From Verrucomicrobiales bacterium (GTDB lineage: Bacteria > Verrucomicrobiota > Verrucomicrobiia > Verrucomicrobiales > Akkermansiaceae), in NCBI GenBank assembly GCA_003527555.1, contig DPWT01000198.1, positions 1 to 6,811 on the forward strand: 6,811 nucleotides of DNA. Reading direction: 5' to 3'. The number at the start of each line of letters is the position of its first letter. Position 1 is the stretch's first letter. Shown one piece after another: positions 1 through 5,665 of the stretch. The notes under the pieces were generated by a model. The model saw only the letters and a program-made list of their open reading frames with translations, searched no databases and was not told the origin of the DNA. Made by a program: the position numbers and the translations under genes.

Positions 1-1025
1 AGACAGAGGAGCTGATAACAAAAATGAAACTATGCCTGTGCCGATACCGACGATACTGCCAGCAATAGGTAACACATCTGCAACAACAGCGAGTGGCGCT
101 GAGATCAACTTAAACCCGAAAAACATTAAGAAAAATCCAAGTAAGCGTAAGCCCCATGTTAATAATTTGTTATCATTTTGGGCACTATTGAACATGGATT
201 GAGCGGTATGAGTGCCTACCGTGAGTGTGTTAATAATAGTGCCCGAATCACCCGTGAATGGGCCAAAAGAATTGCCATTTTGTTGCGCAAGGATACTCAC
301 ATCCGTTGGCATAGCCGACATGAATGTGATTTTGAGGTCACCGATGGCAGGAGATGCTTCATCTTCTCCCATATAAAATTGTTCATTGGTGTATTTAACC
401 TCACGACCAGCGATAGGCTCTATTTCATTCTCTGGTTTGCTTACGTGGAGAGAAGTGTAATTATCGATTTGTGAGATTAAGCGTGTGCTCAGTGTATATT
501 CACCAACGGTGATCGGCGAGGCAGCCCACGAATATGAATCAATTGCGACTGCAGGATTTTTGTGGCCTTTGCTTTTCTTAAATTTCCCCGAGTCGATACG
601 CCCAGGGCCCATACTTTTTTATAAGTATAAGTGGTGGTTTTTTTCTCCTTACCACCGACCTCTTTCTTTGTGGAGGTCTTGGTCTTTTCTTTCCACTGAT
701 ACATTTCCACCACACGTTTTAGCTTCAGAGCCTCGGCACTAACTTGAAATTTTTCGTCACGGAGTGTTCCTTTGGATGTTGCTTTACCAGTAATGTGGAC
801 GAGCTTGCCTTCATTATTGCTGTCTAGGGTAGCTGCATTGGCGGATACGCATTCTTTTGCCCCTTGATCTAAATCCTTACGAGTTTTAACAGCCCTGCCT
901 TCATTCCAAAATAAAAGAGGGAAGGCGAGGACCACCATGATCAAGCCTATGAGTATGCCCTTGATTGAATCTCCAATGCGACTGAACCAACCTGTGGTAA
1001 CTGTTTCAGTGTAAGAATCTGACAT
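1..1025 (-). pseudogene. TMEM43-family membrane protein, frameshifted and 3'-truncated by the window edge
   Basis: Bacterial homologue of TMEM43/LUMA (DUF1625), a membrane protein of unknown role in bacteria. From ATG 1025 the protein begins MSDSYTETVTT, has a membrane segment at about residues 22-40, then the family motif FWNEGRAVKT. A TTG two codons upstream (1031) could also start it, but MSD is the usual family beginning. The frame is good to Trp139 (TYTYKKVW, plus positions 609-611) and then reads nonsense to a stop at 489. The family sequence resumes in the -1 frame from 597: IDSGKFKKSKGHKNP, then a long soluble stretch, then hydrophobic segments (LLGFFLMFFGF; VADVLPIAGSIVGIG; IVSFLL) open to base 1. 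One base is missing between Trp139 and IDS. About 199 C-terminal residues are visible and the last part lies off the left edge. The near-intact second half suggests a recent mutation or an assembly error. Family call is firm; loss of function is uncertain. Confidence 0.85.
598..608 (-). other. Frameshift site in the TMEM43-family gene
   Basis: Between the conserved Trp codon (609-611) and the Ile codon of IDS (595-597) there are 11 bases where 12 would restore one continuous frame. The human TMEM43 spacing recalled for this stretch (Y-x3-W-x4-I-x-S) fits 12. The bases here form a short GC-rich quasi-palindrome (gccc-a-gggc, 600-608), a sequence type prone to small deletions and to sequencing dropouts. 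Confidence 0.75.
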
Positions 1026-1072
1026 GGCCAAATATCTAGCAGATTTTGCCCGCCTGTAAATAGTAAAAGAGC

Positions 1073-1669
1073 TCAGAGCTTGCTAAAGACGGCTATATGT
1101 CTGTCCACAGATTTTCCTTTTGCGTCTAACAATATTCTGGAATCTGGGTTGCGTATATTTGTTACCAATTTGGCACCGAGTGATTGGATGGCCTCGAGCG
1201 CCTGATTGTGTTCGCGATCGAAGTAGGATGTGATGACCATCATGCCGTCTTCATCAAGCCGGTGCAGTGCCTGATCGTATATTTCTTTCCAAGTGGTGTC
1301 ACCATTCCAATAATTTTGGTGTCGCATAAATACCACGTCAAAATCATCGCGAAGCTGTTTTAGTGTGCTGAGCTTAGTACCATTTTGAACGTGAAACTCT
1401 GCTTCTGCATTATCTGGAAGGAGTTTTTTCCATCGTTCTCGAGCAATATCAAGTTCCCTGTCTCTGATATCCATACCTGAGATCTGGATGCCGTTTTTTC
1501 CAAATACATCTGCGAGCACTCTTGTTTCATCGGCTCTGCCACAGGCGAGGTTCAGCAGGCTGACAGGCTGATTACCTATTCCATTTCCAATAGCTTGGGA
1601 TAGCAGGTGTCTAAGCTGCTGCATGTCCTTGTTGGTGTGTGTATTGCGAAATGTTTCGGGCACGGACAA
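1073..1669 (-). CDS. Class I SAM-dependent methyltransferase, substrate unknown
   Basis: A 198-residue Rossmann-fold methyltransferase of the usual single-domain length. Motif I is LLNLACGRADE (residues 38-48), a variant of the glycine-rich SAM loop. The acidic residue that would contact the SAM ribose is in GMDIRD (65-70). The beta-4 strand is FDVVFMR (110-116), followed by NYWNGD, and a post-beta-5 segment is DGMMVITSYF (141-150). There is no signal peptide or membrane segment, so it is cytosolic. Nothing in the sequence identifies the substrate. The start used is TTG 1669, because an in-frame TAG lies two codons upstream; GTG 1663 and ATG 1624 are alternatives and none has a clear Shine-Dalgarno. 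The stop is 47 bp before the TMEM43-family start on the same strand, so the two may be co-transcribed. It diverges from the DUF1080 gene across 83 bp. Confidence 0.85.
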   Translation of the reverse strand: MSVPETFRNTHTNKDMQQLRHLLSQAIGNGIGNQPVSLLNLACGRADETRVLADVFGKNGIQISGMDIRDRELDIARERWKKLLPDNAEAEFHVQNGTKLSTLKQLRDDFDVVFMRHQNYWNGDTTWKEIYDQALHRLDEDGMMVITSYFDREHNQALEAIQSLGAKLVTNIRNPDSRILLDAKGKSVDRHIAVFSKL

Positions 1670-1727
1670 GACCTAAGCACACAGGTGTTTTTATCCCAAG
1701 GTAAAATAAAAAATGTCTCGCCACCTT

Positions 1728-1749
1728 GAGGAATTAAATGCATCAGTAG
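1728..1749 (+). promoter_or_regulatory. Shine-Dalgarno plus three-codon mini-ORF (MHQ-stop) in the DUF1080 leader
   Basis: GAGGA at 1728-1732 is a good ribosome-binding site, 5 bases before ATG 1738. That ATG opens ATG CAT CAG TAG only. The TAG (1747-1749) is in the same frame as the DUF1080 coding sequence, whose first usable ATG is 1753, 20 bases from the GAGGA. The main gene may therefore depend on re-initiation or start weakly, or the amber codon may be a mutation or sequencing error in what was the original N-terminus. Confidence 0.45.
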
Positions 1750-1752
1750 ACC

Positions 1753-2532
1753 ATGTATATAACTCAGATTCTTGTTACAATATTCGTCTTAGCCGTTTCA
1801 CACACGGCTTGTAATGCTGACCACCATAAAAAGGGTGAAAGCAAACCAGGAGAGGACGAAGAGTGGATCCAACTTTTTAATGGTAAGAACCTTGATGGCT
1901 GGACACCCAAATTCAAAGGGCACGATGCCGGTGTGAATTATAAGGGTACATTTGTCGTGGAAAATGGGATGCTGCGCGTTAAATATGACAAGTATGAAAA
2001 ATGGGACGGAGTCTTTGGGCATCTGTTCTATAAGTCGGAATTTTCCCACTACATTTTACGCTGTGAGTACCGCTTTATTGGTGACCAACTGAAGGGAGGA
2101 CCCGGGTGGGCAACAAGAAATAACGGATTCATGGTCCATGGTCAGTCACTTGCAACGATGGGAAAAAACCAGAGTTTCCCGACATCAATCGAAGTTCAAT
2201 TACTCGGGGGGGCACCAAATGGTAAAGAAAAACGCTCCACAATGAATCTTTGCACGCCAGGGACCCATGTGGTGCTTGATGATAAACTGGATAAGCGGCA
2301 CTGTATCAGCTCTAATGGACCAACATTCTATGGTGAACAATGGGTGAGTGTAGAGATCGAGGTGCGTGGTAGTGAGTTAATTAAGCACAAGGTGAATGGC
2401 AAGGTGGTTATGCAATACAAGGCTCCCCAATTGAATGACGGAACTTTGTTAGAAAAAGGAACTATATCCATTCAGGCTGAAACGCATCCGATAGATTTTC
2501 GTAAAATTGAGGTAAAGGTACTAAAAAAATAA
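1753..2532 (+). CDS. Secreted DUF1080 (3-keto-disaccharide hydrolase-type) protein
   Basis: A 259-residue exported protein of the DUF1080 family (PF06439), a concanavalin-like fold; some members hydrolyse 3-keto-glycosides, but this one's substrate is unknown. Residues 1-20 are a hydrophobic signal segment ending SHTAC, then a charged linker to about residue 37. A Sec cut after CNA (residue 22) is possible; lipidation at Cys20 is possible but the -3 residue is His, a poor lipobox. The n-region MYITQ has no Lys/Arg, which is unusual. The domain starts at WIQLFNGKNLDGW (38-50) and has NNGFMVHGQ (123-131), SIEVQLLGG (145-153), NLCTPGTHV (165-173), QWVSVEIEV (196-204), IKHKVNGK (210-217) and a final ISIQAETHPIDFRKIEV block. 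It is a stand-alone gene divergent from the methyltransferase. Start choice is ATG 1753 because an in-frame stop lies at 1747. Confidence 0.88.
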   Translation: MYITQILVTIFVLAVSHTACNADHHKKGESKPGEDEEWIQLFNGKNLDGWTPKFKGHDAGVNYKGTFVVENGMLRVKYDKYEKWDGVFGHLFYKSEFSHYILRCEYRFIGDQLKGGPGWATRNNGFMVHGQSLATMGKNQSFPTSIEVQLLGGAPNGKEKRSTMNLCTPGTHVVLDDKLDKRHCISSNGPTFYGEQWVSVEIEVRGSELIKHKVNGKVVMQYKAPQLNDGTLLEKGTISIQAETHPIDFRKIEVKVLKK

Positions 2533-2547
2533 CTATTACGAAGTAAG

Positions 2548-2605
2548 ATACGCAGAAGCGGAGCAAACGAATACCGCTGTGGTGTTACTTTCCTAATCTG
2601 CGTAT
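2548..2605. repeat. Nested inverted repeat downstream of the DUF1080 gene
   Basis: A perfect 9-bp outer stem, atacgcaga (2548-2556) with tctgcgtat (2597-2605), encloses an adjoining 5-bp stem, agcgg (2557-2561) with ccgct (2574-2578). On the 5' side the two arms run together as 14 paired bases; on the 3' side 18 bases intervene. It sits 16 bases after the DUF1080 stop, so transcript 3'-end formation or stabilisation is the simplest role. There is no T-tract. Confidence 0.5.
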
Positions 2606-2757
2606 GAATTGCTGGACAAAGCGATATGGGATGAGGGCGAAAAAATTTGCAAGGCAGTAATGGGTCACGATTTGGGAAGCACAATCAGCTTGAACTAGGT
2701 AGAAACCAGACAGGTGGAAATGATCACGTCACCGATTTTGGCAATGTAATTCAGCTC

Positions 2758-2818
2758 GATCCGATGTTACCAAACGAACAAAAGTGCAATACCGCACAGA
2801 TCGGATCATGGATGATCC
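2758..2818. repeat. Overlapping inverted repeats, gatccgat/atcggatc and ggatcat-gg-atgatcc
   Basis: An 8-bp pair, gatccgat (2758-2765) with atcggatc (2800-2807), has a 34-base interval that itself contains gtgc/gcac. Overlapping its right arm is a 16-base quasi-palindrome, ggatcat-gg-atgatcc (2803-2818). The two pairings share 2803-2807 and so are mutually exclusive as RNA. The element lies about 50-110 bases downstream of the kinase stop on the minus strand. Function unknown; a 3'-end structure or protein site is possible. Confidence 0.4.
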
Positions 2819-2869
2819 CCGTGAAATGATGAGGCAAGCGGGCCAATGATCGGCGACATAGACGGATGA

Positions 2870-4093
2870 TTATCCTCGTCTGATTTCCGATCCCTTAAAG
2901 CGCACCATAATGCGAAAAACTTTCTTTTCGCGACATGTTATGTTTCCCGTCTCTAGGTCAAAATAGTCAGGTATTTGAACTCGGTGAATATCCACGGAGG
3001 CAAAGAATCCACGTTCTGAGAATATATCAATCAGCATGGCAAGCGCTTTGGGGTCTTCAAGGAGTGAATCCTCAGAGTTGATATGAGCCCTTCCAGAAAT
3101 CGCATGCGGCTTCACAATTGGCATGATTTTCTCTTCGATCAAAGTTGCGACTTCATCAAACAAGTTAGGATACTCAAGGCGATAGCGGTCGATTCGGTAA
3201 ACGAGGTCACGTCTTGCGTGTTTAACAACTTGTGATGCTTCGGGGAGATTTTGCAGAACTTCGTACGTGCGTGGATCCAGTTCAAGCGAACTCTGGTATT
3301 CGAGCTCCTTAAATATTTTTTGTTGTACCTCATCGAGTGGCAGCTGTGCGTTGATGAAATGGTAGTGAAAAATGAGCTTCAGTGATAGCAGGGCATCATA
3401 GGTCTTCTCCTTGAAAGTGCGATAGCGATTACGGGCGAGTTCTTCGTTAGTATCTGTTGGTCGCTCTTCCAGTAAATCGCCGGTTCCAGAGCGCTTTACA
3501 TCCTCGTTGTGTGCGATTACCTCACGCCCTCGTTTAAGCTGCCGCGCAACACTTTCTCCCTCATCGACGAACAGCACCATAATGTGGTAAATAGGCTGTT
3601 TAAAGTGTACTTTCAGTGGTGTGTCCTGAAATGCACGGCGCAGGGAAATCATTTTATCGTAAAGCATTTTGATGCATTCCACCTGCACTGTTGTTCGTGG
3701 GAAGCCATCTAACACCACACCCTCTCGATACACGGGCTGTAGCATCTCTCGGAATAGAATATCAACTACTTCGCGGTCGCCAACCATATGGCCTTCAGCC
3801 TTTAATGCTTGCATCTGCGGTGTATCGAGAAGGGAACTAACAACGATAGGTGTGGCTGAAATGTCGCGAACTTGGCAGATATACTCCGTATTAGTGCCCT
3901 TACCTGATCCAGGGGCGCCCCCGAGAAGTATAATCTCTTTTGGAAAACGCATGTTTTCCTTGCCTCGTTCCGCCTGAAGACCGTCCCAGACAGAATTGAA
4001 AATGAAAAGAGCATCCTTGACTTCAAGGTCAGGATTTTTGTTGGGCGATGTTTCTGTGTTGCTCACAGCAAAGTGCGTAAGGGAATTAGGCAA
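2870..4093 (-). CDS. Adenylate-kinase-like nucleoside monophosphate kinase with C-terminal extension
   Basis: A 407-residue cytosolic P-loop kinase predicted to move a phosphate from ATP to a nucleoside monophosphate. Residues 1-50 are a variable leader. The Walker A loop is GAPGSGKGT (59-67). The NMP-binding region is about 83-112 (IVVSSLLD, GHMVGDREVVD). The substrate-contact motif is VLDGFPRT (127-134). A LID-like stretch follows RGREVI (189-193) and ends ERPTDTNEELARNRY (210-224), matching the Arg/Asp/Arg pattern after the adenylate kinase LID. Bacterial adenylate kinases are near 215 residues. This protein carries about 140 more (about 265-407) that I do not recognise. The adenylate kinase GDxLR motif reads SSLLD here, so the AMP-binding Arg is missing and the acceptor may differ. 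TTG 4093 is the longest start; GTG 4066 (MSNTETSP) is equally plausible and neither has a clear ribosome-binding site. Confidence 0.85.
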   Translation of the reverse strand: MPNSLTHFAVSNTETSPNKNPDLEVKDALFIFNSVWDGLQAERGKENMRFPKEIILLGGAPGSGKGTNTEYICQVRDISATPIVVSSLLDTPQMQALKAEGHMVGDREVVDILFREMLQPVYREGVVLDGFPRTTVQVECIKMLYDKMISLRRAFQDTPLKVHFKQPIYHIMVLFVDEGESVARQLKRGREVIAHNEDVKRSGTGDLLEERPTDTNEELARNRYRTFKEKTYDALLSLKLIFHYHFINAQLPLDEVQQKIFKELEYQSSLELDPRTYEVLQNLPEASQVVKHARRDLVYRIDRYRLEYPNLFDEVATLIEEKIMPIVKPHAISGRAHINSEDSLLEDPKALAMLIDIFSERGFFASVDIHRVQIPDYFDLETGNITCREKKVFRIMVRFKGSEIRRG

Positions 4094-4147
4094 AAAAGTC
4101 GAGCTTTTAGCCGTGATTCGGGGAGTTGTAATCAGAGATTTATATGC

Positions 4148-4172
4148 ATCATAACATGCGATGTTTTATGAT
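4148..4172 (-). promoter_or_regulatory. Candidate extended -10 promoter inside an imperfect inverted repeat
   Basis: On the minus strand TGT-TATGAT (4156 down to 4148) matches an extended -10 element (TGn-TATAAT with one mismatch). No good -35 is visible. Transcription would start near 4141, leaving a leader of about 50-75 bases to TTG 4093 or GTG 4066. The element overlaps an imperfect inverted repeat, atcataacat (4148-4157) with atgttttatgat (4161-4172), 10 pairs with a two-T bulge, which could be an operator. Confidence 0.3.
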
Positions 4173-4218
4173 AATGATATGAAAAAAAGCTAAGGCTAAT
4201 CATTTGAATCGGCGAAAT

Positions 4219-4236
4219 TTCATACGGTAGTATGAA
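4219..4236. repeat. Perfect hairpin ttcatac-ggta-gtatgaa
   Basis: A perfect 7-bp inverted repeat around a 4-base centre, lying between the DUF4202 and kinase genes. It is about 110 bases after the DUF4202 stop and about 80 bases upstream of the candidate kinase promoter on the minus strand. There is no T-tract after it, so an operator-type dyad or a small RNA hairpin fits better than a terminator. Confidence 0.4.
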
Positions 4237-4345
4237 TTGGCCATAGCAAGCAGTGTCATTTCTGACTTGAGCAAATTAACCAATAAGAATACCAAACTGC
4301 AAATTTTGTAGAGCACAGTGGCTGGTATCGTCTAAATTCACCTAG

Positions 4346-4930
4346 TTAGTCCAACGCCATTTTCAATACAGCGGCGGCTTGCTCAGAATAATCGATTTGA
4401 GCGGCAAACTTATGCCCGTTTGGACTCATCTTTGCCCAAGTTTTTTTAACGATACGTAGCATTTTTGGTTCCCCAGTCGACTCAATCAGTGCATCAAATT
4501 GATATTTAAGAAAGACCAGACAAAGTGCGTCTTCGAGCGTCTGGCAATCGGGATCTGACTTCATGTTTTTCTTCAAATTAAGTGATTGAACACGTTCAAT
4601 GATTTCTTCAGGAGTGCGAACTTCATGAAGGATTTCACCTGCTTTGGCAGCATGATATTTTTTTAGTTCGGCCCGCCATTTGAGATAGCCAACGCGTCCC
4701 ATCGGCTCGCTTGTTCGCGGAATTTCCCAACGGCAGATATGCTGGCAGCGAGCAGCGAGCAATAACGGTAGTGAAGCATCCGGATTAAGTGCACGCACCT
4801 CTTCAGTCAGCCGTTCAGCAAAGACCAGCTCCTTTGGACGGATTTCGCCACTAACATTAATTTGATTAGGGTCTTGCCCGTTCGCAGCATCAAATTTTGT
4901 ATAAGCTCGTTGGATGAGTGAATCGTCCAT
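4346..4930 (-). CDS. DUF4202 domain protein
   Basis: A 194-residue soluble protein matching DUF4202 (PF13875) over nearly its full length; no function is established that I know of. Landmarks are ARCQHICRWEIPR (60-72), GYLKWRAELKKYHAAKAGEIL (81-101), a run KKNMKSDPDCQ then TLEDALCLVFL (120-141), and KTWAKMSPNGH (163-173). It is predicted all-helical, with no signal peptide or membrane segment. Conserved His64, His93 and the Glu-Asp pair at 133-134 resemble the order of metal ligands in HD-domain phosphohydrolases; this is my inference. The start is ATG 4930, giving the usual DUF4202 N-terminus; upstream the minus strand reads ctctggggc, a weak ribosome-binding site at best. It is divergent from rluA (83 bp), and the next gene on its strand is 252 bp downstream, so it is probably monocistronic. 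Confidence 0.88.
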   Translation of the reverse strand: MDDSLIQRAYTKFDAANGQDPNQINVSGEIRPKELVFAERLTEEVRALNPDASLPLLLAARCQHICRWEIPRTSEPMGRVGYLKWRAELKKYHAAKAGEILHEVRTPEEIIERVQSLNLKKNMKSDPDCQTLEDALCLVFLKYQFDALIESTGEPKMLRIVKKTWAKMSPNGHKFAAQIDYSEQAAAVLKMALD

Positions 4931-4976
4931 GCCCCAGAGGATGAGTTGTCAAATCATCGAGGGCAACCATGATTTC

Positions 4977-5005
4977 TTGCACAGTGCGAAATGATTGGGC
5001 ATAAA
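4977..5005 (+). promoter_or_regulatory. Candidate promoter giving a nearly leaderless rluA transcript
   Basis: TTGCAC (4977-4982) and CATAAA (5000-5005) are separated by 17 bases, a sigma-70-like arrangement with 3/6 and 4/6 matches. Transcription would begin about 7 bases after the -10, at or next to ATG 5014. No Shine-Dalgarno precedes that ATG, consistent with a leaderless message. Both hexamers are weak, so this is a suggestion only. Confidence 0.25.
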
Positions 5006-5013
5006 CCCTGACG

Positions 5014-5658
5014 ATGCCCGCTGACCAACTGCTGCAAATGATACATATTGATCCCGAATTTGTCGTGGTGAACAAGGAGAGTGGTATGCTTGCAGTTCCC
5101 GGACGAGGGCCAGAAAAAAAGGATAGTGTGGCCGATCGAGTGAGGCGAATCTTTCCGAGTTGTATCAAACAACCTGCTGTTCATCGGCTTGACATGGATA
5201 CTTCGGGTCTGATGGTAGTTGCTTTGACGGCAGACACTCACCGCGATTTATCCCGACAGTTTCATGAGCGGCAAACTCAAAAGAGGTATGTTGCCCTATT
5301 AAATGGTGTGTTGGATGCTGAATGTGGAACGATAGAGCTTCCATTCCGATTGGATGTTAACAACAGGCCAATCCAAATTTATGATGAGATCAATGGAAAG
5401 ATGGGAATCACACATTGGAAAAAAATAGCGATTGAGGGCAATACAACACGAGTCGATTTTATTCCCGTCACTGGACGCACGCACCAGTTGCGAGTGCACG
5501 CATCGCATGCCAAAGGTCTGGGCATTCCCATTGTAGGTGATCCATTTTATGGAGACGGATCTGGCCCTGGCCAGCTCAAATTGCATGCATGTGAACTCAC
5601 ATTCACACATCCCAAGACTGGAGAAACGATGAGTTATCGCAGTGAGCCAAGTTTCTGA
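5014..5658 (+). CDS. rluA: RluA-type pseudouridine synthase (23S rRNA U746 / tRNA U32 class)
   Basis: A 214-residue enzyme that isomerises uridine to pseudouridine in RNA, acting in the cytosol. The catalytic motif is HRLDMDTSG (57-65) with catalytic Asp60. Other family marks are FVVVNKESGMLAVPGR (16-31), RQFHERQTQKRYVA (81-94), the RNA-contact motif GRTHQLRVHASH (154-165), IPIVGDPFYG (171-180) and a terminal LKLHACELTFTHP block. There is no N-terminal S4 domain, and the length and the LAVPGR...KDSV...HRLDMxTSG layout match E. coli RluA (219 residues) better than the longer S4-containing RluC/RluD. The dual 23S U746 / tRNA U32 specificity is inferred from that match. ATG 5014 keeps the expected N-terminus; ATG 5038 is an alternative. 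It diverges from DUF4202 and converges with arsJ, only 7 bp separating the stops. Confidence 0.88.
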   Translation: MPADQLLQMIHIDPEFVVVNKESGMLAVPGRGPEKKDSVADRVRRIFPSCIKQPAVHRLDMDTSGLMVVALTADTHRDLSRQFHERQTQKRYVALLNGVLDAECGTIELPFRLDVNNRPIQIYDEINGKMGITHWKKIAIEGNTTRVDFIPVTGRTHQLRVHASHAKGLGIPIVGDPFYGDGSGPGQLKLHACELTFTHPKTGETMSYRSEPSF

Positions 5659-5665
5659 GTAAGAA

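Larger units (their letters stand above)
2533..2869. other. Convergent intergenic region with no credible gene
   Basis: These 337 bases lie between two genes that point at each other. Open frames here (for example 2647-2829 plus and 2472-2684 minus) have no recognisable family, no ribosome-binding site and the composition of chance frames. The region holds several inverted repeats (2548-2605, 2758-2807, 2803-2818). None is followed by a T-tract on either strand, so no classical intrinsic terminator could be assigned even though one is expected on both strands. Confidence 0.6.
4094..4345. other. A+T-rich intergenic region upstream of the kinase gene
   Basis: These 252 bases separate two minus-strand genes, DUF4202 upstream and the kinase downstream. 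No open frame of note was found on either strand. The gap is long enough that the kinase probably has its own promoter. It holds an extended -10 candidate within an imperfect inverted repeat (4148-4172) and a perfect 7-bp hairpin (4219-4236). Confidence 0.6.

Noticed and set aside
612..619. Programmed -1 frameshifting at the A6-G run in the TMEM43-family gene
   Set aside because: The phase is AAA-AAA-G, not the canonical X-XXY-YYZ; no stable downstream stem is visible, and a slip here would lose the conserved Trp that the unslipped frame keeps.
178..742. Plus-strand open frames at 178-474 and 485-742
   Set aside because: They lie opposite the TMEM43-family coding sequence, which matches the family in detail; their translations have no family features.
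1702..1707. TAAAAT as a -10 box for the DUF1080 gene
   Set aside because: No acceptable -35 at 16-18 bases upstream, and such A+T-rich hexamers are common by chance here.
1713..1811. A 32-codon frame starting MSRHLEELN that overlaps the DUF1080 start out of phase
   Set aside because: Its ribosome-binding site is poor and its second half is simply the signal-peptide region read in another frame; it could be a leader peptide but nothing supports that.
2548..2605. Integron attC-like recombination site
   Set aside because: The stem is suggestive in size but the terminal GTTRRRY/RYYYAAC core boxes are not present and no cassette structure surrounds it.
2472..2684. A 70-residue minus-strand frame overlapping the end of the DUF1080 gene
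   Set aside because: Mostly antisense to a well-supported gene and with no family features.
2647..2829. A 60-residue plus-strand frame in the convergent gap
   Set aside because: No ribosome-binding site, no recognisable motif, and it overlaps inverted repeats; most likely chance.
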